Below are positions 18,118 to 28,631 of a stretch of 64,000 nucleotides of DNA, in pieces (the stretch's first letter is position 1; every line of letters begins with the position of its first letter). The stretch lies in the NCBI RefSeq assembly GCF_900094555.1, contig NZ_FMAC01000006.1, forward strand, positions 62,001 to 126,000, written 5' to 3'. The position numbers and the translations under genes are program-made. A model generated the notes under the pieces. That model did not search any database. It saw only the letters and a list, made by a program, of their open reading frames with translations, and was not told where the DNA came from. This stretch comes from Martinezella hainanensis (GTDB taxonomy: Bacteria > Pseudomonadota > Alphaproteobacteria > Rhizobiales > Rhizobiaceae).

Positions 18118-18321
18118 GCCGGAGCTGGGATGCCGCTTTCAAGGACGCCGTTTACGTTCATCGACCTTCTCCGCATGCACTGCGATAACGGTCGGATATC
18201 CCGCCGCTTCCATCGCGGGAAACAACTGGCGCAAAGCTCGGGGCAATCCATGGCATTAGGACCAAAGATTACGTCTTCGGACCTAGGTCCGATCAAGAGT
18301 AGGACTTTAGTCTGATGGAAG
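18118..18321 (-). repeat. 204-bp inverted repeat, copy B (upstream of the GT operon)
   Basis: Reverse complement of copy A (8547-8750) with 7 mismatches and no gaps. It lies 65 bases upstream of the chosen GT2 start at 18052, in the same orientation relative to its operon as copy A is to uxs1. Identity stops sharply at both ends, and the flanking sequences are unrelated, so this is a defined duplicated block rather than a diverged larger duplication. Confidence 0.92.
18278..18291. promoter_or_regulatory. 14-bp perfect palindrome in repeat copy B
   Basis: Same CGGACCTAGGTCCG palindrome as in copy A, in the stretch of about 100 bases that is identical between the two copies. Likely a regulator site; unassigned. 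Confidence 0.5.
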
Positions 18322-18726
18322 CGGCTTCGTTGCCAAAATCAGCGAACGATTGCCGGCTGCGATGGTTTTCAGCGAGACTTTTTACGGGCAATTCCAAGTG
18401 GTCTCATTTCGGGAGGCGATGATTTTGCCGGAGGGCATACCTTCGCCGCAGCTCATCCGCATTTCCATCTGACATTGATCCATTCAATGCGCCCGACACC
18501 GGAAAACAGGTGTTTCGCTACTGGCCACGACGAACAGGGACAATGTGAGACACCAACTGGAGGCGTCAGCAATTTCAAGGCACCGGCGCGCTCGTGGCTG
18601 CTGAACGGTGCGACGACAACGGCTGCGATAACGCATTGTTGAAGTTTACCCATCGTCGATACCGGCGTACCATCCCCTGGCAATTCCGTTGATACGCCGA
18701 TTTCACCGTCAGGCAGGGATGGAAAC
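18322..18726. other. Intergenic region without a supported gene
   Basis: About 400 bases between repeat copy B and the aldehyde dehydrogenase operon. No convincing frame is present; it must contain the promoter of the operon starting at 18727. Confidence 0.5.
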
Positions 18727-19185
18727 ATGCTCACTCTGAATATCAATGAGCAATTGCACGAGGTCGATGTCCCGGAGGACATGCCGCTTCTTTGGGTGCT
18801 GCGGGATCACCTCAATCTGGTCGGTACGAAATATGGCTGCGGCGTCGCCCAGTGCGGCGCCTGCACCGTACATGTCGCTGGCAAACCGGTGCGCTCCTGC
18901 CAGCTGACCGTCGGCGACGTCGGCACCCGTGCCGTGATCACCATTGAAGGAATTGGCAAGACGCCGAACGGCGCCAAGGTCCAGCAAGCCTGGATGGAAG
19001 CGTCTGTGCCGCAATGCGGCTACTGTCAGGCCGGTCAGATCATGTCGGCGACGGCCTTGCTCAACATCAATCCCCAACCCGACGATTCCGACATCGATGC
19101 GGCCATGGCGGGCAATCTCTGTCGATGCGGAACCTACATCCGCATCCGCCGTGCGATCAAGAACGCCGCCGCCAAGCCGGCCTGA
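18727..19185 (+). CDS. 2Fe-2S subunit of a molybdenum aldehyde/isoquinoline oxidoreductase
   Basis: A 152-residue small subunit with two 2Fe-2S clusters. The plant-ferredoxin-type cluster uses Cys38, 43, 46 and 58 (CGVAQCGAC...C); the C-terminal helical-domain cluster uses Cys97, 100, 132 and 134 (CGYC...CRC). It passes electrons from the molybdopterin subunit (20548) to the cytochrome subunit (19188). Length and motifs match the IorA/AldF class. It has no signal peptide, so it is probably co-exported with the Tat-targeted large subunit. The next gene starts 2 bases after its stop. Confidence 0.92.
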   Translation: MLTLNINEQLHEVDVPEDMPLLWVLRDHLNLVGTKYGCGVAQCGACTVHVAGKPVRSCQLTVGDVGTRAVITIEGIGKTPNGAKVQQAWMEASVPQCGYCQAGQIMSATALLNINPQPDDSDIDAAMAGNLCRCGTYIRIRRAIKNAAAKPA

Positions 19186-19187
19186 TC

Positions 19188-20555
19188 ATGAAGAAAATCA
19201 TCGGCATCCTCCTTGCGGTCATTGTCATCATCGCCCTTGGCTTTGTGGGATGGTTGCTGCTTGGCCGCGATCCGACCTCCTTTGCCGGCGGCTCGACGGT
19301 AGCGCTCGACGATTATCAGGCTGGCACCGTGAGCGGTGTTCCGGCCCAGCTTGCCAGTGCCGATAGCGTGAAGCGCGGCGAATATCTCGCCCATGCTGCG
19401 GACTGCCAAGCCTGTCATACAGCGCCGGGCGGCATTCCCTTTGCCGGCGGCTTTGCCTTCAACATGCCATTCGGCACCATCTATTCCACCAACATCACGC
19501 CGGACAGGGATACCGGCATCGGCAATTACACCGATGCTCAGTTCCTGGCGGCCGTGCACAAGGGTATTCGCGCCGACGGCGAGAAACTCTATCCCGCCAT
19601 GCCCTATGCGTCCTACACCTATATGACGGACGCCGATGTGCTGGCGATCAAGGCCTATCTCGTGACGCTGCCGCCGGCGCATGCGCCAGCGAAGCCCGAT
19701 CAGCTTTCATGGCCCTTCGACCAGCGCGGCCTGCTGTCGCTGTGGAGCGCTGCGTTCAACACCGACGAGCGCTTCCGCCCCAACACAGGTCAGAGCCCGC
19801 AGTGGAATCGCGGCGCCTATCTTGCCGAGGCACTCGGCCATTGCGGCGAGTGCCACACGCCGCGCAATCTTGTCTTCGCGCTCGACAATCACCGCAAATT
19901 CGCAGGCGCCGTCACCGCCGGCTGGCACGCCTATAATATCAGCAGCGACAAGAATTCCGGCATCGGCGACTGGAGCGACGAGGATATCTACCTCTACCTT
20001 TCGACCGGCCACGCCAATGGGCATGGCGGTGCGGCTGGACCGATGGGCGAAGCCACCGACGACAGCCTCAGCTATCTGGTGCCGGACGACGTGCATGCCT
20101 TGGTAACCTATCTGCGCAGCATACCGGCCCACGCAACCGACCTGCCGCGCACCGTCACCACGGCAGCGCCGGCATCGCACAAGGAGGGCGTGGCGGATGT
20201 CGACCCACGCGGTGAGAAAATTTTTGCCGGCGCGTGCGCCAGCTGCCATGATTGGACCGGCGTGAGCCCGGTCACCGGCTATGCGACGCTCACGGGCGTA
20301 CGCGCCGTCAACGATCCCGGCGCCACCAACGTGGCGCAGACTGTTATCAACGGCGTTAACCGCACGACCGCCGACGGCAGGATCTTCATGCCCGCCTTTG
20401 GCCAGGGTTATTCGGATGACGACATCGCGGCCGTGGCCAACTATGTGACCGCCCGCTTCGGCGCCAAAGGCGCGCATTTGACGGGCAAGGACGTGGCCAA
20501 CCTGCGAAAGCAGGCGGCCCAGCAACCTCATCCCCCGGAGGCAAACAATGGCTGA
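19188..20555 (+). CDS. Triheme membrane-anchored cytochrome c subunit
   Basis: A 455-residue protein with an N-terminal membrane anchor or uncleaved signal (residues about 4-25, KKIIGILLAVIVIIALGFVG) and three haem c sites: CQACH (73-77), CGECH (219-223) and CASCH (350-354). Triheme cytochromes of this layout serve as electron-acceptor subunits of periplasmic alcohol and aldehyde dehydrogenases and hand electrons to ubiquinone or a terminal oxidase. The ATG at 19188 begins exactly at the signal sequence; a longer frame upstream overlaps the 2Fe-2S gene and is not used. It replaces the FAD subunit found in cytoplasmic xanthine-dehydrogenase-type enzymes. Confidence 0.9.
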   Translation: MKKIIGILLAVIVIIALGFVGWLLLGRDPTSFAGGSTVALDDYQAGTVSGVPAQLASADSVKRGEYLAHAADCQACHTAPGGIPFAGGFAFNMPFGTIYSTNITPDRDTGIGNYTDAQFLAAVHKGIRADGEKLYPAMPYASYTYMTDADVLAIKAYLVTLPPAHAPAKPDQLSWPFDQRGLLSLWSAAFNTDERFRPNTGQSPQWNRGAYLAEALGHCGECHTPRNLVFALDNHRKFAGAVTAGWHAYNISSDKNSGIGDWSDEDIYLYLSTGHANGHGGAAGPMGEATDDSLSYLVPDDVHALVTYLRSIPAHATDLPRTVTTAAPASHKEGVADVDPRGEKIFAGACASCHDWTGVSPVTGYATLTGVRAVNDPGATNVAQTVINGVNRTTADGRIFMPAFGQGYSDDDIAAVANYVTARFGAKGAHLTGKDVANLRKQAAQQPHPPEANNG

Positions 20556-22833
20556 CATCAGGTCTGATTTCGCCGAGTCCGACGCCTATCTCCAGGCGTT
20601 GATGCGCGAGGTACGTTCGCTCTCTGTGGCCGATACCGCGCTGAGCATGGGACGGCGCAGCTTTTTCAAGCTCGCCGGCAGCGGCACGGCTGGGCTGATC
20701 CTGGGTTTTTATCTCGGCGGCGAGGCTTCCGCGGCCGAGGCGTCTGACGGCGCGAACCAGGCGATGAATGCGTTCATCCGCATCGCTCCGGACAACACGA
20801 TCACCATTTTCTCCAAGTGTCCGGAGATAGGCCAGGGCATCAAGACCTCCTTTGGCGTCATCATTGCCGAAGAGCTCGATGCGGATTGGAACCATGTCGT
20901 GATGGAGCAGGCCGACATCAATCCCAAGGTCTATGGCGGTCAGGGTGCTGGAGGTTCGACGTCGATCCCACGCGCATGGGACCAGTTGCGGCAGGCCGGC
21001 GCCAGCGCCAAGGCGATGCTGATCGCCACGGCCGCCGAACAATGGGGGGTGGATTCGTCGCAGATCACCGCACAGGATTCGGTCTTGACCCATGCCGCCA
21101 GCGGCAGGTCTGCAGCCTATGGATCACTGGCCGCTGCGGCGGCAACAATGCCAGTGCCCGATCCTCGAAGCCTGAAGCTGAAGGCACGCTCCGAATATCG
21201 CCTGATCGGCAAGCGGTATCACGGCGTCGACGATCCGAAGGTGATCAGGGGCGAGCCGCTGTTCGGCATTGATGTCCAACGCCCCGGCATGGTCTATGCC
21301 AACTACACCAAATGTCCGGCGGCGGGCGGCAAGGTCAGATCCTTCAATGTCGACGAGATCAAGGCCGAGCGCGGCGTGTTCGATGCCTTTGCCCTGGACG
21401 GGACAGGACAGGCGGTCGAGGTCATGCCGGGTGTCGCCATCATCGCCAGGGATACCTGGAGCGCCTTCCAGGCGAAGAACAAACTGAAGGTGGACTGGGA
21501 CCTCGGCGAGGCTTCAACGGATTCCACTTCGAAATTCTCGGCCGAGGCCAGGAAGCTCGCAGCCCATTTTCCGGAAAAGCCGGACGACGATGTCGGCGAC
21601 GTGGACAAATCCTTCAGCAATGCTGCCAGGACCGTCGAGGCCTATTATGAATATCCCTTCGCCGCCCATGTGCCGCTGGAACCGATGAACACCACCGCGC
21701 ACTGGCATGACGGGGTGTTGGAAATGTGGGTCCCCACCCAGCAGCCCGATCGTGGCTTGCCGGTGATTGCTAAGGCAGCCGGCATAGCGCAGGAAAAGAT
21801 CGTGATGCACCAGACCCGCGTTGGCGGCGGTTTCGGGCGGCGGCTGGTCAATGATTATGCCTGCGAGGCGGCAGTCATCGCGCGGAAAGTCAACGCCCCG
21901 GTCAAGCTGCAATGGACCCGGGAAGACGATTTCGGCCACGACTTCTACCGCCCGGCCGGTTACCACCAGTTCAAGGGGGCGATCGATAAAGATGGCGGCC
22001 TCGACGCCTGGCAGGAACATTTCATCACCTTCACCGCCGACGGCAAGAAGGAAGCCAGCGGCGCAGGCCTGACCGACAATCTGAAATATTCCATCAAGGC
22101 TCCCAACCTGCGCCGCGGCAAGACCATGCTGCCGCTGAAGATCCCGACTGGCGCCTGGCGGGCGCCGGGCGACAATGCCCAGGTCTTTGCTGCGCAAAGC
22201 TTCATGCACGAGATGTCGCTGGCGTCGGGCCGCGACCACGTCGAATTCCTCGTCGCTGCCGTGAACCGCGACGTGCCTGAGCTTGCACCCAAGGACAAAA
22301 GCGTCAACTTCAGTCCCAAGCGTGCGACCGACGTGATCAGGATGTGCGCGAACAAAGCCGGCTGGGGCAAAAAGCTGCCTGATGGCAGCGGATTGGGTCT
22401 CGCCTGGTGCTACTCCCACGCCGGCCATGTCGCGCAGGCCGTCGAGCTTCGCGTCGACGCCCGTAAGCAGATCAGGATCGATCGCATCGTCGTGGTGCTC
22501 GATGTTGGCCCCATCATCGATATGGCCGGCTCCGAAGCGCAGGCGCAGGGTGCGTCGACCGACGCGCTCTCCACCGCCATGGGCTTGAAGATCACCATCG
22601 AAAGCGGCCAGATCCAGGAGCAGAACTACAATGCCTATCCGATCCTGCGCATGCCCTTCGCGCCGATGACGATCGATGCCTATTTCATCCAGTCGGACAA
22701 TCCGCCGACAGGCATGGGCGAACCCGCCTTCCCGGCATTAGCCCCTGCCCTCGGCAATGCCATATTCGCAGCAACGGGAGAGCGGGTGCGCCGCCTGCCG
22801 TTGCGTGATCTGGGTTACTCGCTGGCAAGCTGA
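20548..22833 (+). CDS. Molybdopterin-binding large subunit of a periplasmic aldehyde dehydrogenase
   Basis: A 761-residue xanthine-dehydrogenase-family catalytic subunit of the IorB/AldH type. A twin-arginine signal (RRSFFK, residues 36-41, then a hydrophobic core) marks it for folded export. Molybdopterin-site phrases include GGQGAGGSTSIP, RVGGGFGRR, APGDNAQVFAAQSF and the C-terminal GMGEPAFP, where Glu725 is the expected catalytic base. The gene overlaps the cytochrome gene by 8 bases. Together with the 2Fe-2S and cytochrome subunits it resembles the AldFGH aldehyde dehydrogenase of acetic acid bacteria. An N-heterocycle hydroxylase is the alternative. No XdhC or cofactor-insertion gene is in the window. 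Confidence 0.9.
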   Translation: MADIRSDFAESDAYLQALMREVRSLSVADTALSMGRRSFFKLAGSGTAGLILGFYLGGEASAAEASDGANQAMNAFIRIAPDNTITIFSKCPEIGQGIKTSFGVIIAEELDADWNHVVMEQADINPKVYGGQGAGGSTSIPRAWDQLRQAGASAKAMLIATAAEQWGVDSSQITAQDSVLTHAASGRSAAYGSLAAAAATMPVPDPRSLKLKARSEYRLIGKRYHGVDDPKVIRGEPLFGIDVQRPGMVYANYTKCPAAGGKVRSFNVDEIKAERGVFDAFALDGTGQAVEVMPGVAIIARDTWSAFQAKNKLKVDWDLGEASTDSTSKFSAEARKLAAHFPEKPDDDVGDVDKSFSNAARTVEAYYEYPFAAHVPLEPMNTTAHWHDGVLEMWVPTQQPDRGLPVIAKAAGIAQEKIVMHQTRVGGGFGRRLVNDYACEAAVIARKVNAPVKLQWTREDDFGHDFYRPAGYHQFKGAIDKDGGLDAWQEHFITFTADGKKEASGAGLTDNLKYSIKAPNLRRGKTMLPLKIPTGAWRAPGDNAQVFAAQSFMHEMSLASGRDHVEFLVAAVNRDVPELAPKDKSVNFSPKRATDVIRMCANKAGWGKKLPDGSGLGLAWCYSHAGHVAQAVELRVDARKQIRIDRIVVVLDVGPIIDMAGSEAQAQGASTDALSTAMGLKITIESGQIQEQNYNAYPILRMPFAPMTIDAYFIQSDNPPTGMGEPAFPALAPALGNAIFAATGERVRRLPLRDLGYSLAS

Positions 22834-23609
22834 CATATTGCCTTCGCTCGGCCTTCATCGCCTTGATTCATTTTCATCGTGCTCTCGCCCTTTGCGTCGC
22901 AATCGAGGTGCAATCCACTTGCACCAAAGCCCAGATGTACCGGCGTACCTGGGCGGCACCCCATTGCGCATGTGTAGCGGATTACGGAACCTAGATCCGA
23001 TTCCGGATCCGCGGTAAGAATGTAAGCCGTCAAGCACGATCCTCGGCAATCTCCTCATCGGGGATGCCACCTACGGCTTTAGAGCAATTCCGGGAAAAAT
23101 GCGTAGCGGTTTTCCGACTGGAATCACGTAAAAACAAAGGGATAGAGTGTTTTCACGATTCTAAGAAAAGCCGAAAGCTCTAGTCGACAGTTTTCCCACG
23201 GGCCTGTCATTGATGCGCGTATTTATCGGCCTCTTCAACTCCTCCCAGGCTCGATCTCCATCTACGTCACCGGGATAGATGGCGCTCGAGTGCATACTGT
23301 TTGATTGTCGGCTTTCTTCGAGGACCATTTCTCAATAGAACCTGTCATTAAAACATGCTCCACAAGTTCGAGACGCTCCATCAGATAAAGTTGCGGCTCT
23401 CCAATACACCGATCGCAATCCATCAAACATTGCAATAGCGCTCCAAGGACCTACAACCATTCATTGAATACGCGAACTAGTTATTTGCATCGATGAACAA
23501 TTGTTCGCATTGCTCTTGAAAAATGGCGTTACAGCAGTTGCCTACGCTTACCTCCGCCTTACCTTGTCGACAAATATGGACGTCTGTCGACATGGAGGAG
23601 AGCATCGTT
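22834..23609. other. Intergenic region containing a RIME-like repeat
   Basis: About 775 bases after the aldehyde dehydrogenase operon. Besides the 103-bp repeat at 23080-23182, it is AT-richer than its surroundings at 23400-23520 and shows no supported gene before 23610. Confidence 0.5.
23080..23182. repeat. RIME-like intergenic repeat (about 103 bp)
   Basis: The element begins TAGAGC and ends GCTCTA, perfect 6-base terminal inverted repeats. Its body contains the phrases GCGTAGCGGTTTTCCG and ACGTAAAAACAAAG, familiar from the abundant intergenic mosaic elements of Rhizobium and relatives. Only one copy is present here, so family membership rests on recognition, not comparison. Confidence 0.6.
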
Positions 23610-23825
23610 ATGCCAGGTAAGCAATGGTTGATCGGTTTTGCAGATCAAACGAAACTGCAGTGCCACGAGCAACTCCGCCAGAAAATCGATGCAGCCGTGC
23701 AGGAGCTTCTGCAAGACGGATGGGAACCTCAGTGCATAGCGGAAACGCTGCTCGAAATCGCCGACAACTATTTCGACACAGTCATTGGTGACATGGAGAT
23801 GACGCCTTCGACACCATTGCATTGA
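23610..23825 (+). CDS. Small hypothetical protein
   Basis: A 71-residue protein starting MPGKQWLIGF. GGAGGAG lies 9 bases before the ATG at 23610, which decides this start over in-frame ATGs at 23523 and 23592. It is mostly helical in appearance (QLRQKIDAAVQELLQDGW, then PQCIAETLLEIADNYFD), acidic, with two cysteines and no membrane segment or signal. I do not recognise the family. It ends 25 bases from the convergent TPP-enzyme gene, with no operon partner. A real gene seems likely from the ribosome site and composition. Confidence 0.55.
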   Translation: MPGKQWLIGFADQTKLQCHEQLRQKIDAAVQELLQDGWEPQCIAETLLEIADNYFDTVIGDMEMTPSTPLH

Positions 23826-23850
23826 TCTGACATCGACGCTTCGTGTGGCG

Positions 23851-25626
23851 CTACAGGTTGTTAGCCCGCGGATTTTGTCCCACCACCTGCTCTGCATCTA
23901 CGGGTACCTCAACCAGGATGGATGGGTGACCGGGGCTGTAGCTTTCGCGCATGATCTCGGCCAGATTGCTCAGATCCGGCATCAGCTTGCGGCTTGACCA
24001 GCCGCATGCGCGCGCCATCGCCCCAAAGTCGATGCGGTGCAGATCGCTATGGTAGCGGCTGGATGAATAGTCGGGAATGACCACGGGCAGGCCCTGCACC
24101 ATGATACCAAGTGCGCCGTTGTCCAGCACGAACAGGACGATCCCCAATGATCGCGCTTCGGCCAGGCAACCGGCAATCAGCCGGAAGCAGCCATCGCCCG
24201 TAAAAGCGAATACGGTCGCGTCCGGTTTTGCAAGCTTTGCGCCGATTGCCGCGCCGAATGCTCCGCCCATTGCCGAACCGCGATAAAGCGAATGGAAGCG
24301 GGCGTTTGGATGCGGGCGCTGCGTGACATACTGACGATCTTTGTAGGCAAGGCACACGTCATCGAACGCAATGCTTCCCGGCTGCCATTGACGATCAAGC
24401 TCCTGGTAAAACCGGGCAATATCGATCGTTCCAGGGCGTGGCGGCATGATCTTACGATCATTGAGATCAGCCACAAAAGCCGGTGCTGGGGGTCGCGATG
24501 GCCGAAGATCCTCGAGCCGGCCGATCGCTTCGCTCAGAACCTGATCGATTGGCCCTCGAACATCGAAATATTCGCCGCGCACACGATGCCGAAACCCGCC
24601 CCCGACACTGCCATATGGCGCGACGAGGTTGGTGAAATTCCATGTCGTATGGGCAGGTATGTCAGAAAAATTAAGGGTGTATTCGTCAGGGCAGAACCCG
24701 AGGGTAATAACAATATCGTCAGGACCGAGACTTTTCCAGAGCTGCATCGCGCGATCATTGCCGCCGAAGCCCAGATAGCCGAAACCGAAGCTATTGTTGC
24801 GCGCCACCGCATTCGCCCCGTTTATGCTCCAGACGATCGGCGCCTGTAACACCTTGCACAAACGTGTGGTGAGGACTGGCATGTACGAATACATGGCCGC
24901 CTCTTCGCCAGCGAGAATGACCACCCGACGCCCAACCACTTGCCGCGGGAATTCGGCCAAAAAATGGGCGAGCGACCCATGGTCGATCTTGTTCGGTTTA
25001 TGAGCATAGTCACCGCGCCAAGGCGTATGGACCGGCTCAGACACCGTCTTTCCGAGCGCCTCCGGCGGCATCAGAAGAGCGACGGGCGAGCCTTGATCGA
25101 GATGTTTGCGGGCCTGCTCAAGTTGTTCTCCGATATGGTCTGGATCGTTCAAAACGAATGTGCCTGATGGCAGCTCGGCCTTCAACTGAGCCACGACGTC
25201 GGCACCCTCCGGGCTCGTGTCCTGCAGCGGTGCACGGTATCGCGTATCCGCCGGACTGAGAGGAATGAGGTAGATTGCGGGAATATTGTGCAGTTTCGCA
25301 TCACTCAGGCCGCAGGTCAGCAACCGCGTTGCGGCTCCTGTCGTTGCAATGGCTGCACTGACTTTCCCGCTCGCCAGATAGTATCCCAACGGAATGAAGC
25401 CAGCGACATATTCGCCGATATTGAAGAAAACCGGGAGTTCGCCGCCTTCGTCGGGGACGGCCATCGGCTCGAGATGTTTGAGCAAATGGATGACCCCTCC
25501 CCCCGTGACGCCGGCATAGTGACGCACATGCCAGGTTGCGAGCGTGTCGATCAGGAATTCATACCCTGTTTTCGGCTTGGCTACTCGAATATCGCTTGCC
25601 GTTTCGACTACAAGATCCATCGTCAT
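23851..25626 (-). CDS. Thiamine-diphosphate-dependent 2-oxo acid decarboxylase/acetolactate-synthase-like enzyme
   Basis: A 591-residue three-domain TPP enzyme. The N-terminal Pyr domain carries the TPP-activating Glu72 in NIGEYVAGF; the C-terminal PP domain has the TPP/Mg motif starting GDG (477-479) and ending at Asn503. The middle domain is present but I see no sure FAD site. Related enzymes decarboxylate 2-oxo acids (pyruvate, indolepyruvate, phosphono- or sulfopyruvate) or condense them. GGAG precedes the ATG at 25626. It lies 138 bases downstream of the isopropylmalate-synthase-like gene on the same strand, hinting at 2-oxo acid chain extension followed by decarboxylation. Substrate unresolved. 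Confidence 0.8.
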   Translation of the reverse strand: MTMDLVVETASDIRVAKPKTGYEFLIDTLATWHVRHYAGVTGGGVIHLLKHLEPMAVPDEGGELPVFFNIGEYVAGFIPLGYYLASGKVSAAIATTGAATRLLTCGLSDAKLHNIPAIYLIPLSPADTRYRAPLQDTSPEGADVVAQLKAELPSGTFVLNDPDHIGEQLEQARKHLDQGSPVALLMPPEALGKTVSEPVHTPWRGDYAHKPNKIDHGSLAHFLAEFPRQVVGRRVVILAGEEAAMYSYMPVLTTRLCKVLQAPIVWSINGANAVARNNSFGFGYLGFGGNDRAMQLWKSLGPDDIVITLGFCPDEYTLNFSDIPAHTTWNFTNLVAPYGSVGGGFRHRVRGEYFDVRGPIDQVLSEAIGRLEDLRPSRPPAPAFVADLNDRKIMPPRPGTIDIARFYQELDRQWQPGSIAFDDVCLAYKDRQYVTQRPHPNARFHSLYRGSAMGGAFGAAIGAKLAKPDATVFAFTGDGCFRLIAGCLAEARSLGIVLFVLDNGALGIMVQGLPVVIPDYSSSRYHSDLHRIDFGAMARACGWSSRKLMPDLSNLAEIMRESYSPGHPSILVEVPVDAEQVVGQNPRANNL

Positions 25627-25764
25627 TTGCTCGCTTCTCCGCTATGACCTTCGTTCCTGAATTCCGCAAAGTATTGACGTACGCTCTCCCCGGGCCGGAT
25701 CTGACCCGCAGCAAGCACGGCTCCGGCACATGGCCGATCCCGATTGCATGTTCTGGAAGCAGAA

Positions 25765-26949
<1,185 letters not shown>

Positions 26950-27848
26950 GCGACTCTCCCGATCGATTGAAGCATCGGCGTTGCCGAATTCGTAAGGGTT
27001 AGCTGTGTGGCATTACGCGGAAGTCACGGATGATCGACGCTTCGGGCGCATTTCGTGCCGGCGGCGAAATCCATCACATGGTGCAAGTCCTGTCAGATCT
27101 GATCCTGTTTGCCCCTGGCTTTGCTGGCACGCTGGAAACCGGACAAACCACTCCACGTTCGGCCGGCGTCGACACCCGCGTCGTCGTTGCAATTTCGCAA
27201 TTCCTGAAGTGCGCCCCCATCCACATGCCTGGCTTTCGATCTGCGCTGGCATCCGCAACCCATGGCAGCGTCGGCTTCGGAGCAAAAATTTCAAACCCGG
27301 AGAATTGAATGTCCATGGCGCACCGAATGGTTACGATGGTGAGAATGGCTGCATTCGAGACGGCGGTATTTTAGAAAACTATGGACTATTTTTAGGAAAT
27401 AACGGTTTCTGCTTGGCCACCAACAGGTGTCTCCGCTTTGCCACACGTACTTCTGCAGGATTATTTCAACGATATGGCGAGGGCAGCATCTGCCTCGGCT
27501 TGCAAGCGAGATGAGACAGCGCGCCCATCACGCACGGCCCCTCGGGCACGCGTTTCGACGCCAGGTTTGAAAATCCCTCGTACGGCCGTCTCCTGGCCTG
27601 AAGGCGCCGTTCTCGTTCCCGCCCGGCTTAAGGATTAAGAACCATTGAAACTACTGGCGCCCTGATGAGCACGACGCCTGCACTTAGGCGCCCGCACCAA
27701 ACCGCCGACGTACGGTGCCACGGAAGCATCGTCGCCAGGAGCCGGAAAACGCATGCGCCTGGAAAAAACTCCGTCCGCATCGAGGCAGCAAGGCTTGCCT
27801 GCCCTCGAAACGTCGGATGCTTGCAAGAGCACGGATGGCAGTTGCAGC
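26950..27848. other. Long intergenic region without a supported gene
   Basis: About 900 bases between the 3' end of the ABC permease gene and the 5' end of the isopropylmalate-synthase-like gene. Overlapping frames of 80-170 codons exist on both strands, but none has a family match I recognise, and their composition is poor in hydrophobic residues and rich in Arg, Pro and Cys. A short AT-rich stretch lies at about 27367-27410. Possibly decayed coding DNA. Confidence 0.5.
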
Positions 27849-28631
27849 TTACGCGGTCTGCTTGGGCCGCCAGCGCAACAGATAGGCTTCGAGCGCATAG
27901 GCAAGCCGGTTAAGGGTGAATCCGACAAGGCCGAGCACGAGGACACCGACCATGACAAGCGCCATGTCGAACCGCTCGCGACCGGCAATGACCAGACCGC
28001 CGACGCCGGGGCCGACCGCCAGGAAATACTCTGCCCCGACAGTCGCGAGCCAGGCATAGATCAGGCCAAGATGCACGCCTGTCGCGATCGACGGCATCGC
28101 GGAGGGAATGTAGATGCGCAATGCTTTCTGCCTTGCATTGAACTTCAGCGCCCTTGCGACCTCCAGAAGATCAGCCGGGGCCTCCCGCATGCCGTCATAG
28201 GTATTGAGAACGATGGGTATGAAGGCCGCGAGCGCGACGAAAACGATCTTCGCCTGCTCGCCAAAACCGAACCAGACCGAGATCAGCGGTATCCAGGCAA
28301 GAAGGGAGATCTGCTTCAACCCGTTGAAGGTCGGCATGATCAACCGGTCGGCAATCCGCGAGAGCGCCAGCAAACTCGCAAAGCCGACGCCGAGCACGCA
28401 TCCAATCAGGAAGCCGGCGATATTGCGCATCAGGCTGAAGCCCAGTTCACCGATGAGATCATTGTCGATCAGCTCGCGCTTGCCTGTGGCGACGACATCC
28501 TCCAGCGACGGCAGAAAGCGCGCATCCACCAGACCGGTGCGGCTTGAGACTTCCCAGGCGACGAGGAGAAGGATCGGCAGCGTTATGCCGCGCCGAAACC
28601 GGACGAAAGGGCTGGTTTGCGTCATTGTCAA
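27849..28631 (-). CDS. SsuC-type ABC transporter permease
   Basis: A 260-residue inner-membrane permease of the nitrate/sulfonate/taurine family with about six transmembrane helices. The cytoplasmic EAA-like loop reads EVARALKFNARQKALRIYIPSAMPSI, which contacts the ATPase. It overlaps the preceding permease gene by four bases (28628-28631). It is the last gene of a minus-strand operon: monooxygenase, ATPase, binding protein, permease, permease. Two different permease subunits suggest a heterodimeric channel for a sulfonate-like or other organosulfur substrate. Confidence 0.9.
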   Translation of the reverse strand: MTMTQTSPFVRFRRGITLPILLLVAWEVSSRTGLVDARFLPSLEDVVATGKRELIDNDLIGELGFSLMRNIAGFLIGCVLGVGFASLLALSRIADRLIMPTFNGLKQISLLAWIPLISVWFGFGEQAKIVFVALAAFIPIVLNTYDGMREAPADLLEVARALKFNARQKALRIYIPSAMPSIATGVHLGLIYAWLATVGAEYFLAVGPGVGGLVIAGRERFDMALVMVGVLVLGLVGFTLNRLAYALEAYLLRWRPKQTA

